Source: Roseiarcus sp963772555 (GTDB lineage: Bacteria; Pseudomonadota; Alphaproteobacteria; Rhizobiales; Beijerinckiaceae). From it: 64,000 nt of DNA. The DNA lies in assembly GCA_963772555.1 (NCBI GenBank), contig CAVYXQ010000007.1:310001-374000 (forward strand), in the 5' to 3' direction. The position numbers were made by a program, and so were the translations under genes. The notes under the pieces are model-generated. The model had not been told where the DNA came from. It searched no databases and was given only the letters and a program-made list of their open reading frames with translations. Below, piece after piece: positions 36,546 through 45,246 of the stretch. Position 1 is the first letter of the stretch. Every line of letters starts with the position of its first letter.

Positions 36546-36665
36546 GTGGCAGTTCCACCAATTTTAGGGAATGCTGTAGCCTCTATCATCTCGCTCTCGC
36601 CCGAAGGGCTTCGACCATCGGCCAGTTCGCCACCCGCCCGCCGCACCGCCCGCTCCCGGTCCGCG

Positions 36666-37451
36666 ATGGCTCGCGAGCTCGGACGCACGCGGGCAGGGCG
36701 ATCCTCGTCACCGGGGCCGCAGGTGGCATCGGCCGTGCCACGGCTGAATTGCTGGCGGCGCAGGGCGCCCGGGTCGCGCTGGCCGACATCCGCGCGGAAC
36801 CGCTCGAGGCGGCCGTCGCGGCGACGGCGGGCGCCGAGGCTTTCGCCGTCCGTCTCGACCTCGCCGACCCGGGCTCGGTCGCCGGGGCGGTCGAGGCGGC
36901 GGAGGCGCGGCTCGGCCCGCTCGACGGCCTCGTCAATTGCGCCGCCATCGTCATCCACGCCGATGCGCTCGACGTCCCTTGGACGGACTGGGAGCGGATC
37001 TTCCGGGTGAACCTCTTAGGCCCCTATGAGGCCTCGCGCCTCGTCGCCAAATCGATGATCGTCTCGGGCGCGCGCGGCGCAATCGTCAGCGTCGCATCAG
37101 AAGCGGGCAAGAAGGGGCACATGGAGTCGCTCGCCTACAGCGCCAGCAAGGCGGCGCTGATCAACATGACGCGCGTCCTTGGCGCCGCCGCTCGCGCCGC
37201 ACGACATCAACGTCAATTGCGTCTGCCCGGGCGGGGTGGCGGCCGACATGCTGCGCGAGGTCGCGGTCGCCTACGGCGGTCTCGTCGGCCAGCCGCCGGA
37301 CGAGGTCTTCCCGCAGTTGGTGAGTTCGCAATTGCAGCGGCACATCGCGCCGGTCGAGGTGGCGCGCGTCATCTCCTTCCTTTTGAGCGACGAGGCCCTT
37401 ATCATTCGCGGCCAGGCGGTCAGCGCGGACGGCGGCGACACGCCATATTAG
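36666..37451 (+). pseudogene. SDR family oxidoreductase, frameshifted
   Basis: A short-chain dehydrogenase of about 260 residues: AILVTGAAGGIGRATAELLA, NCAAIVIH, catalytic Ser in AIVSVASEAGKKG, YxxxK in YSASKAALINM, then in a shifted frame LAPHDINVNCVCPGG and the C-terminus VSADGGDTPY. One extra T at 37179-37180 breaks the frame. The frame containing VTGAAGG has no ATG; the likely start, ATG 36666 (MAREL), is in another frame, so a second indel before 36700 is probable. It precedes the second BMP transporter. Confidence 0.75.
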
Positions 37452-37570
37452 GGGAGGGGCGATCGCATGGGCCGAGATCGGGTCTCTTCCCCGGCGCCGC
37501 GCGCGGAAAGCGGCCGCGGCACGCGGATTGCACAGGCTCCCCTTGAAACCCAGCCAAAGGACCACTAGCC

Positions 37571-38584
37571 ATGAAACGCGCCGCAGCGCTCGCCTGCCTT
37601 TCCATCGCCGCGCTCTTCCCCGCAACGAGCTTCGCCGCCGAGAAGCCACTCTTCGTCTACGTTTCGCCGAACCCGATCGGCGTCAACGACTTCCTTAAGC
37701 TCGGCAAGATCGGAACCGAGCGGGCGGCGCAGGCGCTTGGCGCCGAAGCGAAGACCTACGAAAGCACCGACCCGACGACGCGGCGCCAGAACCTCGAAGC
37801 CGCGGCCAAGGCGGGCGCCAGGATCGTCATCGCTATCGGCTTCGAGTTCACCGACATGCTGCCGGAGATGGCGACCTCTTATCCGAAGGTTGAGTTCCTG
37901 CAGATCGACACCTGCCCCTTCGACAAGCTGAAGCCGAACATCCATTGCTCGGTGTTCCGCGAATACGAAGCCAGCTATCTCGCCGGCGCCGAGGCGGGCT
38001 GGACGACCAAGACCGACAAGGTCGGCGCGATCAGCGCGCTCGATATCCCCTTTCTGCACCGCTACACTGACGGCTTCATCGAGGGGGCGAAGCACGTCAA
38101 GCCCGATGTCAAGATTTCGCCGACGCTCTGGGTCGGCGGCAACGATCCGTTCTCCGATCCGGCCCGCGGCCAGGAGCGCGGCGCCGCGATGGTGGCGGAC
38201 GGCGCGGACCGCATCCTCGCGGCCGGCGCAGGTTCGAACGGCGGCATCTTCAAGGCGGTCGAGGACGCTTCCGGCGTCAACGCCTTCGGGGTCGACGTCA
38301 ACCAGTGTCCGCAGGCGCCGGGCGCGGTCATGGACAATGTCGAGAAGAAGACGGACGTCGCCGTCGAACGAGCGGTTCGGGGCATTATGGCCGGCTCGCA
38401 GCCACAGATCGCCACCTTCGGCCTCAAGGAAGGCGGCATGTCGCTGACCGCGCTCGATCCCGACGTCAAATATTCGAAATGCACGATTGCCGACTATCCC
38501 GATGTCATCGCAAAGGTGAAGGCGCTACGCGATCAGATTGTCGACGGCTCGATCAAGATCGCCGACCCGATGATGGCGAAATAG
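37571..38584 (+). CDS. BMP-family substrate-binding protein, second ABC transporter
   Basis: A 337-residue periplasmic binding protein with a Sec signal peptide (MKRAAALACLSIAALFPATS, cleaved after SFA). The mature part is of the Bmp/PnrA type, with IAIGFEFTDMLPEMA, VFREYEASYLAGAEAG and GSNGGIFKAVED as recognisable blocks. It differs clearly from the BMP protein at 14809, so the two transporters take different ligands. Here the ligand is inferred to be a sugar- or nucleoside-like compound, from the dehydrogenases and epimerases upstream. Confidence 0.92.
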   Translation: MKRAAALACLSIAALFPATSFAAEKPLFVYVSPNPIGVNDFLKLGKIGTERAAQALGAEAKTYESTDPTTRRQNLEAAAKAGARIVIAIGFEFTDMLPEMATSYPKVEFLQIDTCPFDKLKPNIHCSVFREYEASYLAGAEAGWTTKTDKVGAISALDIPFLHRYTDGFIEGAKHVKPDVKISPTLWVGGNDPFSDPARGQERGAAMVADGADRILAAGAGSNGGIFKAVEDASGVNAFGVDVNQCPQAPGAVMDNVEKKTDVAVERAVRGIMAGSQPQIATFGLKEGGMSLTALDPDVKYSKCTIADYPDVIAKVKALRDQIVDGSIKIADPMMAK

Positions 38585-38604
38585 GCGGCCCGGGGCGCCT
38601 TGCC

Positions 38605-40118
38605 GTGCCTGAGATGGAAGCTATCGGCATCGTCAAGCGCTACGGCGGCCTTATCGCCAATGATCATATCGACCTCTCGGTCGAGCGCGGCGAAATCCAC
38701 GGGGTGATGGGCGAGAACGGGGCCGGAAAGACCACGCTGATGAGCATCCTGTTCGGGCTCACGGCGCCGGATGCGGGCGAGATTCGGCTCACCGGCGCCC
38801 GGTCCGCTTCCGGTCGCCGCTCGACGCCATAACCGCCGGAATAGGCATGGTGCACCAGGCGTTCAAGCTCTTCGCTTCGCTCACCGTTTGGGAGAATATC
38901 GTCTACGGCGCCGAGCCGCGGCGGGGGCCGCTCATCGACCGCATGCGGGCTCGCGCGGCGGTCGTCGAACTCGCCGAACGCCACCGCCTCGCCGTCGACC
39001 CCGATGCGCTGGTCGGCGGATTGTCGGTCGGCGTCCGCCAGCGCGTCGAGATTCTGAAGGCGCTCTATCGCGACGCCCGCGTCCTCATCCTCGACGAGCC
39101 GACGGCGGTGCTGACGCCGCCCGAGCGCGACGCGCTCTTCGGCGTGCTGCGGCGCCTCGCCTGCGAAGGCCGCGCGGTGATCTTCGTCACCCACAAGCTC
39201 AACGAGGCGACCGCGATCACCGACCGGGTGACGATCCTGCGCGACGGCCGCACCGTCGCCAGTCTCGTCACCGCCACGACCAGCCCGCGCGAGATCGTTC
39301 GGGCGATGACCGGACGCAACGTCAATCTCAAGGTCGAGAAGGGGCCCGCCCATCCCGGAGCGCCGCGGCTCGTCGCCGCCGGTTTGACGGTCGCCGGCGC
39401 TGCCGGCAGGCCCGCCGTCGATCGCGTCAACCTCATGGTTCGCGGCGGCGAGATCGTCGGCGTCGCCGGCGTCGCCGGCAACGGCCAGAGCGAGCTCGTC
39501 GAGGCGCTCACGGGCTTGCGACCGGCGGACGGCGGGCGCGTCGAGATCTGCGGCGTCGATGTCAGCTTGGCCAATGTCGCCGCGCACCGCGCTGCCGGCC
39601 TTGCATATATCCCCGAGGATCGCGCCGCCGTCGGCACGGCGCTCTCGGCCAGCGCCGCCGACAATCTGGCGATGGGCTTCCAGCGCATGGCCCCGCACGC
39701 GTTAGGTCCACTCATCAACCCCGCTGCGATCGCCGAGCGGGCCGTGGCCCTCATCCGCCAATTCGGCATCCGCATCCCGAACGAGCGCGTCAACGTCGGC
39801 ACGCTCTCCGGCGGCAACCTGCAGAAGGTCGTCGTGGCGCGCGAACTGTCGCACGAGGCCCCGCTGCTGATCGCCGAGCAGCCGACCCGCGGCCTCGACA
39901 TCGGCGCGACCGAGTATATCCACGAACAGCTCGTCGCCGAGCGCGACAGCGGCCGCGCTGTGCTGCTCGTCTCGGCCGAGCTCAGCGAGATCCTGGGGCT
40001 CTCCGATCGCGTGGTGGTGATGTTCGAGGGCCGCATTCTGGCCGAGCTCGCCGGGGAGGAGGCCGACGAGGAGAGTGTCGGCCTCCTGATGGCGGGGCGG
40101 ACGCCGGAAGCGGCATGA
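38605..40118 (+). pseudogene. ABC transporter ATP-binding protein (double NBD), one-base frameshift
   Basis: Corrected, about 505 residues with two nucleotide-binding domains. Walker A of the first is GENGAGKTTL; the frame breaks at the C run 38798-38800 after EIRLTGA, and one extra C restores PVRFRSPLDAITAGIGMVHQ. Walker B is VLILDEPTAVLTP. The second domain has GVAGNGQSEL, LSGGNLQKVVVARELS and LLIAEQPTRGLDIGA. GTG 38605 or ATG 38614 may be the start. It pairs with the permeases at 40115 and 41149. Conservation on both sides argues for a sequencing error. Confidence 0.88.
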
Positions 40119-41152
40119 ACGGCCGCTCCCGATGGGCCAGGCTCGCTCCGCAATGGCTGCGTCCGCCGCCCGTCGTGCTCGCGGTCCTCTTCTCGTTCCT
40201 GGCCGGCGGCGCGCTCGTGCTCGCCTCGGGCCACAACCCGCTCAACGCCTATGCCCAGATTGTCACGGGCTCGCTGTCGCTCGGCAGCCTGCCGGATACG
40301 CTGAACTGGGCGACGCCCCTCGTAGGCATGACGCTCGTCGCGGCGATCCCGCTGCGCGGCGGCATGGTCAATCTCGGCGGCGACGGGCAGCTCGTCGTCG
40401 GCGGCCTCATCGGCGCGCTCGTGCCGCTCGCCCTGCCGGGTCCCGGGGCCTTCGTCGCCGCCGCTGCGGTCGCCGCCGCGGCCGTCGGCGCCGGCCTTTA
40501 TGCGGCGCTCGCCGCCTGGGGCGAAACCCGCCACGGCATCCCGATGCTGATCTCGAGCCTGCTGCTCAGCTATCCGGCCGTCGGCATCACCTCCTATCTC
40601 GCCCGCTTTCCCTTTCGCGATGAAGCAACCGGCCTGCCGCAGACGGCAATGGTTCCAGAGGCGGCGCGGCTTTATCCACTGACCGGCGCCCTCAACGTCG
40701 GCAGCCTCATCATCGCGGCGATCGCTGTGGCGACCGTCTTCGTCGACAGGCGGACGATCGTCGGCTACGAGATGCGCATGCGCGGCGAGAACCCGAGCTT
40801 CGCCCGCTACGGCGGCGTCGACCTCGACCGGCAGGCGTTGGGCGCGATGTTTCTCAGCGGCGCGATCGCCGGGCTCGTCGGCGCCATCATCGTGCTCGGC
40901 TCGCAGTTCCGCTTCATCGACGGGGCGCTCCTGACGCCGGCCTATACCTGGTCCGGGCTCATGGCGGCGCTGCTCGTCGGCGGCGAGCCGGTCGGCGCGA
41001 TCCTCGCCGGCCTCTTTTTCGCCGCGCTGCAGACCGGCGGGTTCGCCATGCAGCGCGAGACGTCGGTGCCGCGCGTGCTGACGCTTGTCCTGCAGGCGAT
41101 CGTGATCCTCTTTCTGGCGATGCGGGCCGGCGTCGGGCGGCGCGCCCGATGA
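40115..41152 (+). CDS. ABC transporter permease, second BMP-type system
   Basis: A 345-residue polytopic membrane protein (BPD_transp_2). The loop GGMVNLGGDGQLVVGGLIGA and the segment IPMLISSLLLSYPAVGI parallel the GEGALVLGG and NETISSLLL blocks of the permease at 15941, so they are distant homologues. ATG 40115 overlaps the ATPase stop (ATGA), and its own stop overlaps the next permease start. It forms half of the channel for the ligand of the BMP protein at 37571. Confidence 0.92.
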   Translation: MNGRSRWARLAPQWLRPPPVVLAVLFSFLAGGALVLASGHNPLNAYAQIVTGSLSLGSLPDTLNWATPLVGMTLVAAIPLRGGMVNLGGDGQLVVGGLIGALVPLALPGPGAFVAAAAVAAAAVGAGLYAALAAWGETRHGIPMLISSLLLSYPAVGITSYLARFPFRDEATGLPQTAMVPEAARLYPLTGALNVGSLIIAAIAVATVFVDRRTIVGYEMRMRGENPSFARYGGVDLDRQALGAMFLSGAIAGLVGAIIVLGSQFRFIDGALLTPAYTWSGLMAALLVGGEPVGAILAGLFFAALQTGGFAMQRETSVPRVLTLVLQAIVILFLAMRAGVGRRAR

Positions 41153-42072
41153 GCGGTCTCTTCACCCCGTTCCTGTTCCGGTCGGCGGTTCAGGCGATCA
41201 CGCCGATCCTGCTCGCCTCGCTCGCCGGAACCCTGTGCGGTCGGGTCGGCGTCTTCAACCTGGCGCTCGAGGGCCAGATGCTGGTCGGCGCCTTCGCAGC
41301 CGTGGTCGGCAGCTATTTCACCCATAGCGCGCTCGGCGGCGTCGCTGCGGCAACCGCGGGCGCGGCCGTCTTTTCGCTGACGCTGGCCTATGGCGCGACA
41401 ATCTTTCGCGGCGACCCGGTCGTCATCGGCATCGGCATGAACCTGCTCGCCTCCGGGCTCACCGCCTACCTTTTGCGGATCGTCTTCGGGGTCAGCGGCA
41501 CCTTCAGCGATCCGGGCATCGTCGGCCTCGGCCGCATCGCCATTCCGCCGCTGATCGGCGTGCCCGTATTCGGCTGGGCGTTCGGCCGGCAGTCGGCCTT
41601 GACCTGGGCGGCCTGGGCGCTGACCGCGCTCGTCAGCGTTGTCGTCTTCCTGACCCCGACGGGCTTGAGGTTGCGCGGCGTGGGCGAACAGCCGGACGCG
41701 GCGGAGACGCTGGGCGTCCCCGTCGCCTGCTACCGCATCGTGACCGTCATCGTCGCCGGGGCGCTCTGCGGCCTCGCCGGCGCCCAGCTTTCGCTCGGCA
41801 CGGTCAGCGTCTTCGCCGAGGACATGAGCGCGGGGCGCGGCTGGATCGCCGTCGTCGCGGTGATGCTCGGCCGCAACAATCCCCTTTATGCCGCCGCCGC
41901 CTGCGTCCTCTTCGGCTTTGCCGATGCGCTGAGCATCCATCTGCAGAGCCTCGGCCTGCCAAACCAATTGACCGACATTTCCCCCTACGTCGCCACGCTC
42001 GCTGCGCTCATCCTCAGCCAACGCCGCCGCGGCCGCGCAATCCTTCCGCGGGCCGAGGCGGCGGCGCCCTGA
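41149..42072 (+). CDS. ABC transporter permease, second BMP-type system
   Basis: A 307-residue partner permease. GRVGVFNLALEGQMLVGAF near the front is the counterpart of GRVNLGLEGTLVLGAM in the cyanurate-island permease, and AEDMSAGRGWIAVVAVMLG is a typical later segment. Last gene of the rightward run; a strong hairpin (42103-42119) lies 30 bases after the stop. Length and frame are normal. Confidence 0.92.
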   Translation: MSGLFTPFLFRSAVQAITPILLASLAGTLCGRVGVFNLALEGQMLVGAFAAVVGSYFTHSALGGVAAATAGAAVFSLTLAYGATIFRGDPVVIGIGMNLLASGLTAYLLRIVFGVSGTFSDPGIVGLGRIAIPPLIGVPVFGWAFGRQSALTWAAWALTALVSVVVFLTPTGLRLRGVGEQPDAAETLGVPVACYRIVTVIVAGALCGLAGAQLSLGTVSVFAEDMSAGRGWIAVVAVMLGRNNPLYAAAACVLFGFADALSIHLQSLGLPNQLTDISPYVATLAALILSQRRRGRAILPRAEAAAP

Positions 42073-42102
42073 CGATGGGGTCCCCGATCCCATTACCGTT
42101 TG

Positions 42103-42119
42103 CGCCCCTTCGCGGGGCG
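42103..42119. terminator. GC-rich hairpin between convergent genes
   Basis: CGCCCC-TTCGC-GGGGCG, a 6-bp perfect stem with a 5-base loop, between the permease gene and the leftward dxs transcript. No T tract follows, so it could act as a bidirectional stem or with Rho. Confidence 0.45.
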
Positions 42120-42156
42120 GGACCGGTACGTCGGCACGGATAAAGGGGCCGCAGCC

Positions 42157-42366
42157 TTATTTCGTCGGGCTGACCAGCTCGAGGCAGTCCCGCCGGCCCT
42201 CGGCCAAGCAGATCTGCAGCTTCCGCTGCCGGTCGATCGCGGTGAAGGCCCAGTAGCCGAGGAGGACGAGAACCACGACGGCGATCAGGGCGACCAGGTT
42301 GGCGATGTTGCGGCGCTCGGGATCCTCATCGTCATCCCCGGGCGGAGGGCTGGGGGGCGCGCTCAT
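42157..42366 (-). CDS. Small single-pass membrane protein
   Basis: A 69-residue protein: a Pro/Asp-rich cytoplasmic start (PPSPPPGDDDEDPERRN), one membrane helix (IANLVALIAVVVLVLLGYWA) and a short tail with two Cys (QICLAEGRRDCLEL). It overlaps the dxs stop by ATGA and is therefore co-translated with dxs. I do not know a function for it. Confidence 0.7.
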   Translation of the reverse strand: MSAPPSPPPGDDDEDPERRNIANLVALIAVVVLVLLGYWAFTAIDRQRKLQICLAEGRRDCLELVSPTK

Positions 42367-44282
42367 GCGCTGAAGGCCGAGGCCTTCCGGTCAATTCGGC
42401 CGAGCGCCGCAAGCGCCTTGGCGACGATCCCCTTGGCGTCGAGCCCGGCGGCGGCGTACAGGCGCTCGGGCTTGTCCTGCTCCTGGAAAACGTCCGGCAG
42501 CGTGAGCGTCCGGACCTTGAGCCCGGCATCGAGCGCGCCGGCTTCGGCCAGCAGGGTCAGCACGTGCGCGCCGAAGCCTCCCGCCGCGCCTTCCTCGATC
42601 GTGATGAGAAGCTCGTGGTCGGCGGCAAGCGCGAGAATGAGCTCGCGGTCGAGCGGCTTGGCGAAACGTGCGTCGGCGACCGTAGTCGACAGGCCCCGCG
42701 CCGCCAGGTCATCGGCCGCCTTCAACGCCTCCGCCAGCCGGGTCCCGAGCGACAGGATCGCGATTCCCGATCCCAGTCTTACGATGCGTCCCTTGCCGAT
42801 CGGCAACGGCAACCCGCGCTCCGGCAACTCGACCCCGACACCTTCGCCGCGCGGATAGCGTAGCGCGATCGGCCCGGAATCATGCGCGGCGCAGGTCGCG
42901 ACCATATGCACCAGCTCCGCTTCGTCCGCTGCCGCCATCACCGTCATGTTCGGTAGGCACATGAGCGCCGCGAGATCGAAGGACCCCGCATGCGTCGCCC
43001 CGTCCGCGCCCACGAGCCCGGCGCGGTCGATGGCGAAGCGGACCGGCAGGTTCTGGACGGCGACGTCATGCACGACCTGGTCGTAGGCGCGCTGCAGGAA
43101 CGTGGAATAGATCGCGCAGAATGGCTTGAAGCCTTCGGTCGCGAGCCCGGCCGAGAAGGTCACGGCATGCTGCTCGGCGATGCCGACGTCGAACACCCGC
43201 TCGGGAAACACCTCCTGCATCCGGTCGAGGCCGGTGCCCTGCGGCATGGCGGCGGTGATGCCGACAATCCTGTCGTCGCGCCGCGCCGCGTCGACCAGCG
43301 CGTCGGCGAAGACCCTGGTGTAGGCGGGCGCATTGGTCTTCGGCTTCGCCTGCGCGCCGGTGACGACGTCGAAGGCGGAAACGCCGTGATACTTGTCGTC
43401 CGCCGCCTCGGCCGGCGGATAGCCCTTGCCCTTCTTGGTCACGACATGCACCAGCACCGGGCCGCCGTGCATGTCGCGGACGTTCTTGAGAACCGGCAAC
43501 AGATGATCGAGGTTATGCCCGTCGATCGGGCCGACATAGTAGAACCCAAGCTCTTCGAACAGGGTGCCGCCGGTCCAGAAGCCGCGGCTGTATTCCTCGG
43601 TGCGCTTGGCCTTGTCGTAGAAAAACTTCGGCAGGCGGCGCGCCAGCTGCTTGGCGACATCCCTGAGCGACCTGTACGTGTGGCTGGTGACGAGACGCGC
43701 CAGATAGGCCGACATCGCTCCGGTCGGCGGCGCGATCGACATGTCGTTGTCGTTGAGAATGACGATGAGGCGCGAGGCCATCGCCCCGGCGTTGTTCATC
43801 GCTTCGTAGGCCATGCCGGCCGACATCGCGCCGTCGCCGATCACGGCGATGATATTGTTGGCGCGGCCGGAGAGATCGCGGGCGACCGCCATGCCGAGCC
43901 CGGCGGAGATCGAGGTCGACGAATGGCCGGCGCCGAACACGTCGTATTCGCTCTCCGAGCGCTTGGTGAAGCCGGAAAGGCCGCCGCCCTGGCGTAGCGT
44001 GCGGATGCGCGCGCGCCGCCCGGTCAGGATCTTGTGCGGATAGGTCTGGTGGCCGACGTCCCAGACGATGCGGTCGGCGGGGGTGTCGAAGACATGGTGC
44101 AGCGCGACCGTCAGCTCGATGACGCCGAGGCCCGCGCCGAGATGTCCGCCGGTGACCGAAACCGCACTGATCGTCTCGGCGCGCAGTTCGTCGGCGACCT
44201 TGACGAGTTCGCTGGCGCTGAGATTGCGCAGGTCGGCCGGGGACTTGATCCGGTCGAGGAGCGGCGTTTGAGACTCGGTCAC
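42363..44282 (-). CDS. dxs: 1-deoxy-D-xylulose-5-phosphate synthase
   Basis: A 639-residue thiamine-diphosphate enzyme that condenses pyruvate and glyceraldehyde-3-phosphate to DXP, the first step of the MEP isoprenoid pathway. The ThDP motif is IGDGAMSAGMAYEAMNN, the catalytic His region DVGHQTYPHKIL is at about 65, and the transketolase C-terminal domain is complete. I chose GTG 44282 (TESQTPLLDRIKSPADLR) because it fits the family start and has GGGGGAA four bases ahead; another GTG at 44327 would add 15 residues. Confidence 0.95.
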   Translation of the reverse strand: MTESQTPLLDRIKSPADLRNLSASELVKVADELRAETISAVSVTGGHLGAGLGVIELTVALHHVFDTPADRIVWDVGHQTYPHKILTGRRARIRTLRQGGGLSGFTKRSESEYDVFGAGHSSTSISAGLGMAVARDLSGRANNIIAVIGDGAMSAGMAYEAMNNAGAMASRLIVILNDNDMSIAPPTGAMSAYLARLVTSHTYRSLRDVAKQLARRLPKFFYDKAKRTEEYSRGFWTGGTLFEELGFYYVGPIDGHNLDHLLPVLKNVRDMHGGPVLVHVVTKKGKGYPPAEAADDKYHGVSAFDVVTGAQAKPKTNAPAYTRVFADALVDAARRDDRIVGITAAMPQGTGLDRMQEVFPERVFDVGIAEQHAVTFSAGLATEGFKPFCAIYSTFLQRAYDQVVHDVAVQNLPVRFAIDRAGLVGADGATHAGSFDLAALMCLPNMTVMAAADEAELVHMVATCAAHDSGPIALRYPRGEGVGVELPERGLPLPIGKGRIVRLGSGIAILSLGTRLAEALKAADDLAARGLSTTVADARFAKPLDRELILALAADHELLITIEEGAAGGFGAHVLTLLAEAGALDAGLKVRTLTLPDVFQEQDKPERLYAAAGLDAKGIVAKALAALGRIDRKASAFSA

Positions 44283-44385
44283 GGCTTCCCCCGCCACCGG
44301 CGACGCCCGTTCATTTTGCGCCGCCACGGAAACGCGAGAGCTACACCAAGATCGAACGATGCGCCAACTCTAAGCCCGCGTCCAA

Positions 44386-44439
44386 CCTCATCCGGCGCTT
44401 CGCGCCACCCTCTCCCGCATTGCGGGAGAAGGCCGGAGG
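44386..44439. repeat. Interspersed palindromic repeat, second family, copy 2
   Basis: CCTCATCCGGCGCTTCGCGCC followed in the same run by CTCTCCCGCA-TTGCGGGAGA, a 9-bp stem, and GGCCGGAGG, which pairs with the beginning. Sits between the PRC-barrel gene and dxs, where the hairpin might also end transcription. Confidence 0.65.
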
Positions 44440-44442
44440 CCT

Positions 44443-45246
44443 TTACCAGCCGTATCCCGGCCAGCCGAAATGGCGGTGGTATTGCTGCTGGGCGACCTCG
44501 TCGGCGAGCGCGATCGGGTCCCAGTCCGGACTTGATTTTACTTGTTCGCGCGTGGCGTTGACCTCGATGCGGCGTTCGGCCCAGTCGATGGCCTTGACGG
44601 CGTGAGGGGCGAGCTGGACGTGCTTGCCCGGCAGCCAGTTGCGCGTGGCGACGACGAGATAGCGGATGTCCCAGTTGGCGTCGTCGGCAAGGAAGTTCTC
44701 GACGTGGCCGATATCGCCGTCGGTCGCATGGATGTGATAGCCTTTGACCTCGACGACGCTGCGCAAGTGCGGATCGCCGCCCGCGCCCAGGCTTTCCGTC
44801 GCTGACGGCGGACGCGTCGCGGTTTCAGCCCGGATCGGCTTCGACACCGGATCGATGGCGTCGGGGCCGAAATAGGTGTCGCCCCAGTAGGGGTCCCAGC
44901 CATAGTGTTGGTAGAGCCCATTTTGCATCTGCTGCGACAACGGCTCGTCTTCCCGAGCCTCCGGGCTCGCCTCGATCTGCTGTTTGGTCAGGCCAACGGA
45001 CAGGACCGGCATCTCGGGGCCGCCCATCATCGGCAGCCTGCGATCGGGGGGCATCGACAGGTCCAGCGGCGCGATCGCCTGCGGGTGGATCAGGATCCGG
45101 CGGCCGGGCAGCCAGTCGCGGGTGTCGACCGTCATCCAGCGAATCTTCCAGCTCGTGTCATCGAACAAGAAGTCCTTGACCTCGCCGACCTGGCCATCGC
45201 GCCCCTCGACCGGGCATCCGAGCAACCCTGTGACGGCAAACAGCAT
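44443..45246 (-). CDS. Protein with two PRC-barrel domains
   Basis: A 267-residue protein with two PRC-barrel domains: one at about 1-70 (GRDGQVGEVKDFLFDDTSWK, then RWMTVDTRDWLPGRRILI), one at about 165-240 (ATDGDIGHVENFLADDANWD, then RYLVVATRNWLPGKHVQL). The linker is Tyr/Trp-rich. PRC-barrels occur in RimM and photosynthetic reaction centre H subunits and bind partner proteins or RNA; stand-alone double PRC proteins in Rhizobiales have no assigned role. The second domain ends in a Tyr/His/Gly-rich tail. Confidence 0.88.
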   Translation of the reverse strand: MLFAVTGLLGCPVEGRDGQVGEVKDFLFDDTSWKIRWMTVDTRDWLPGRRILIHPQAIAPLDLSMPPDRRLPMMGGPEMPVLSVGLTKQQIEASPEAREDEPLSQQMQNGLYQHYGWDPYWGDTYFGPDAIDPVSKPIRAETATRPPSATESLGAGGDPHLRSVVEVKGYHIHATDGDIGHVENFLADDANWDIRYLVVATRNWLPGKHVQLAPHAVKAIDWAERRIEVNATREQVKSSPDWDPIALADEVAQQQYHRHFGWPGYGW

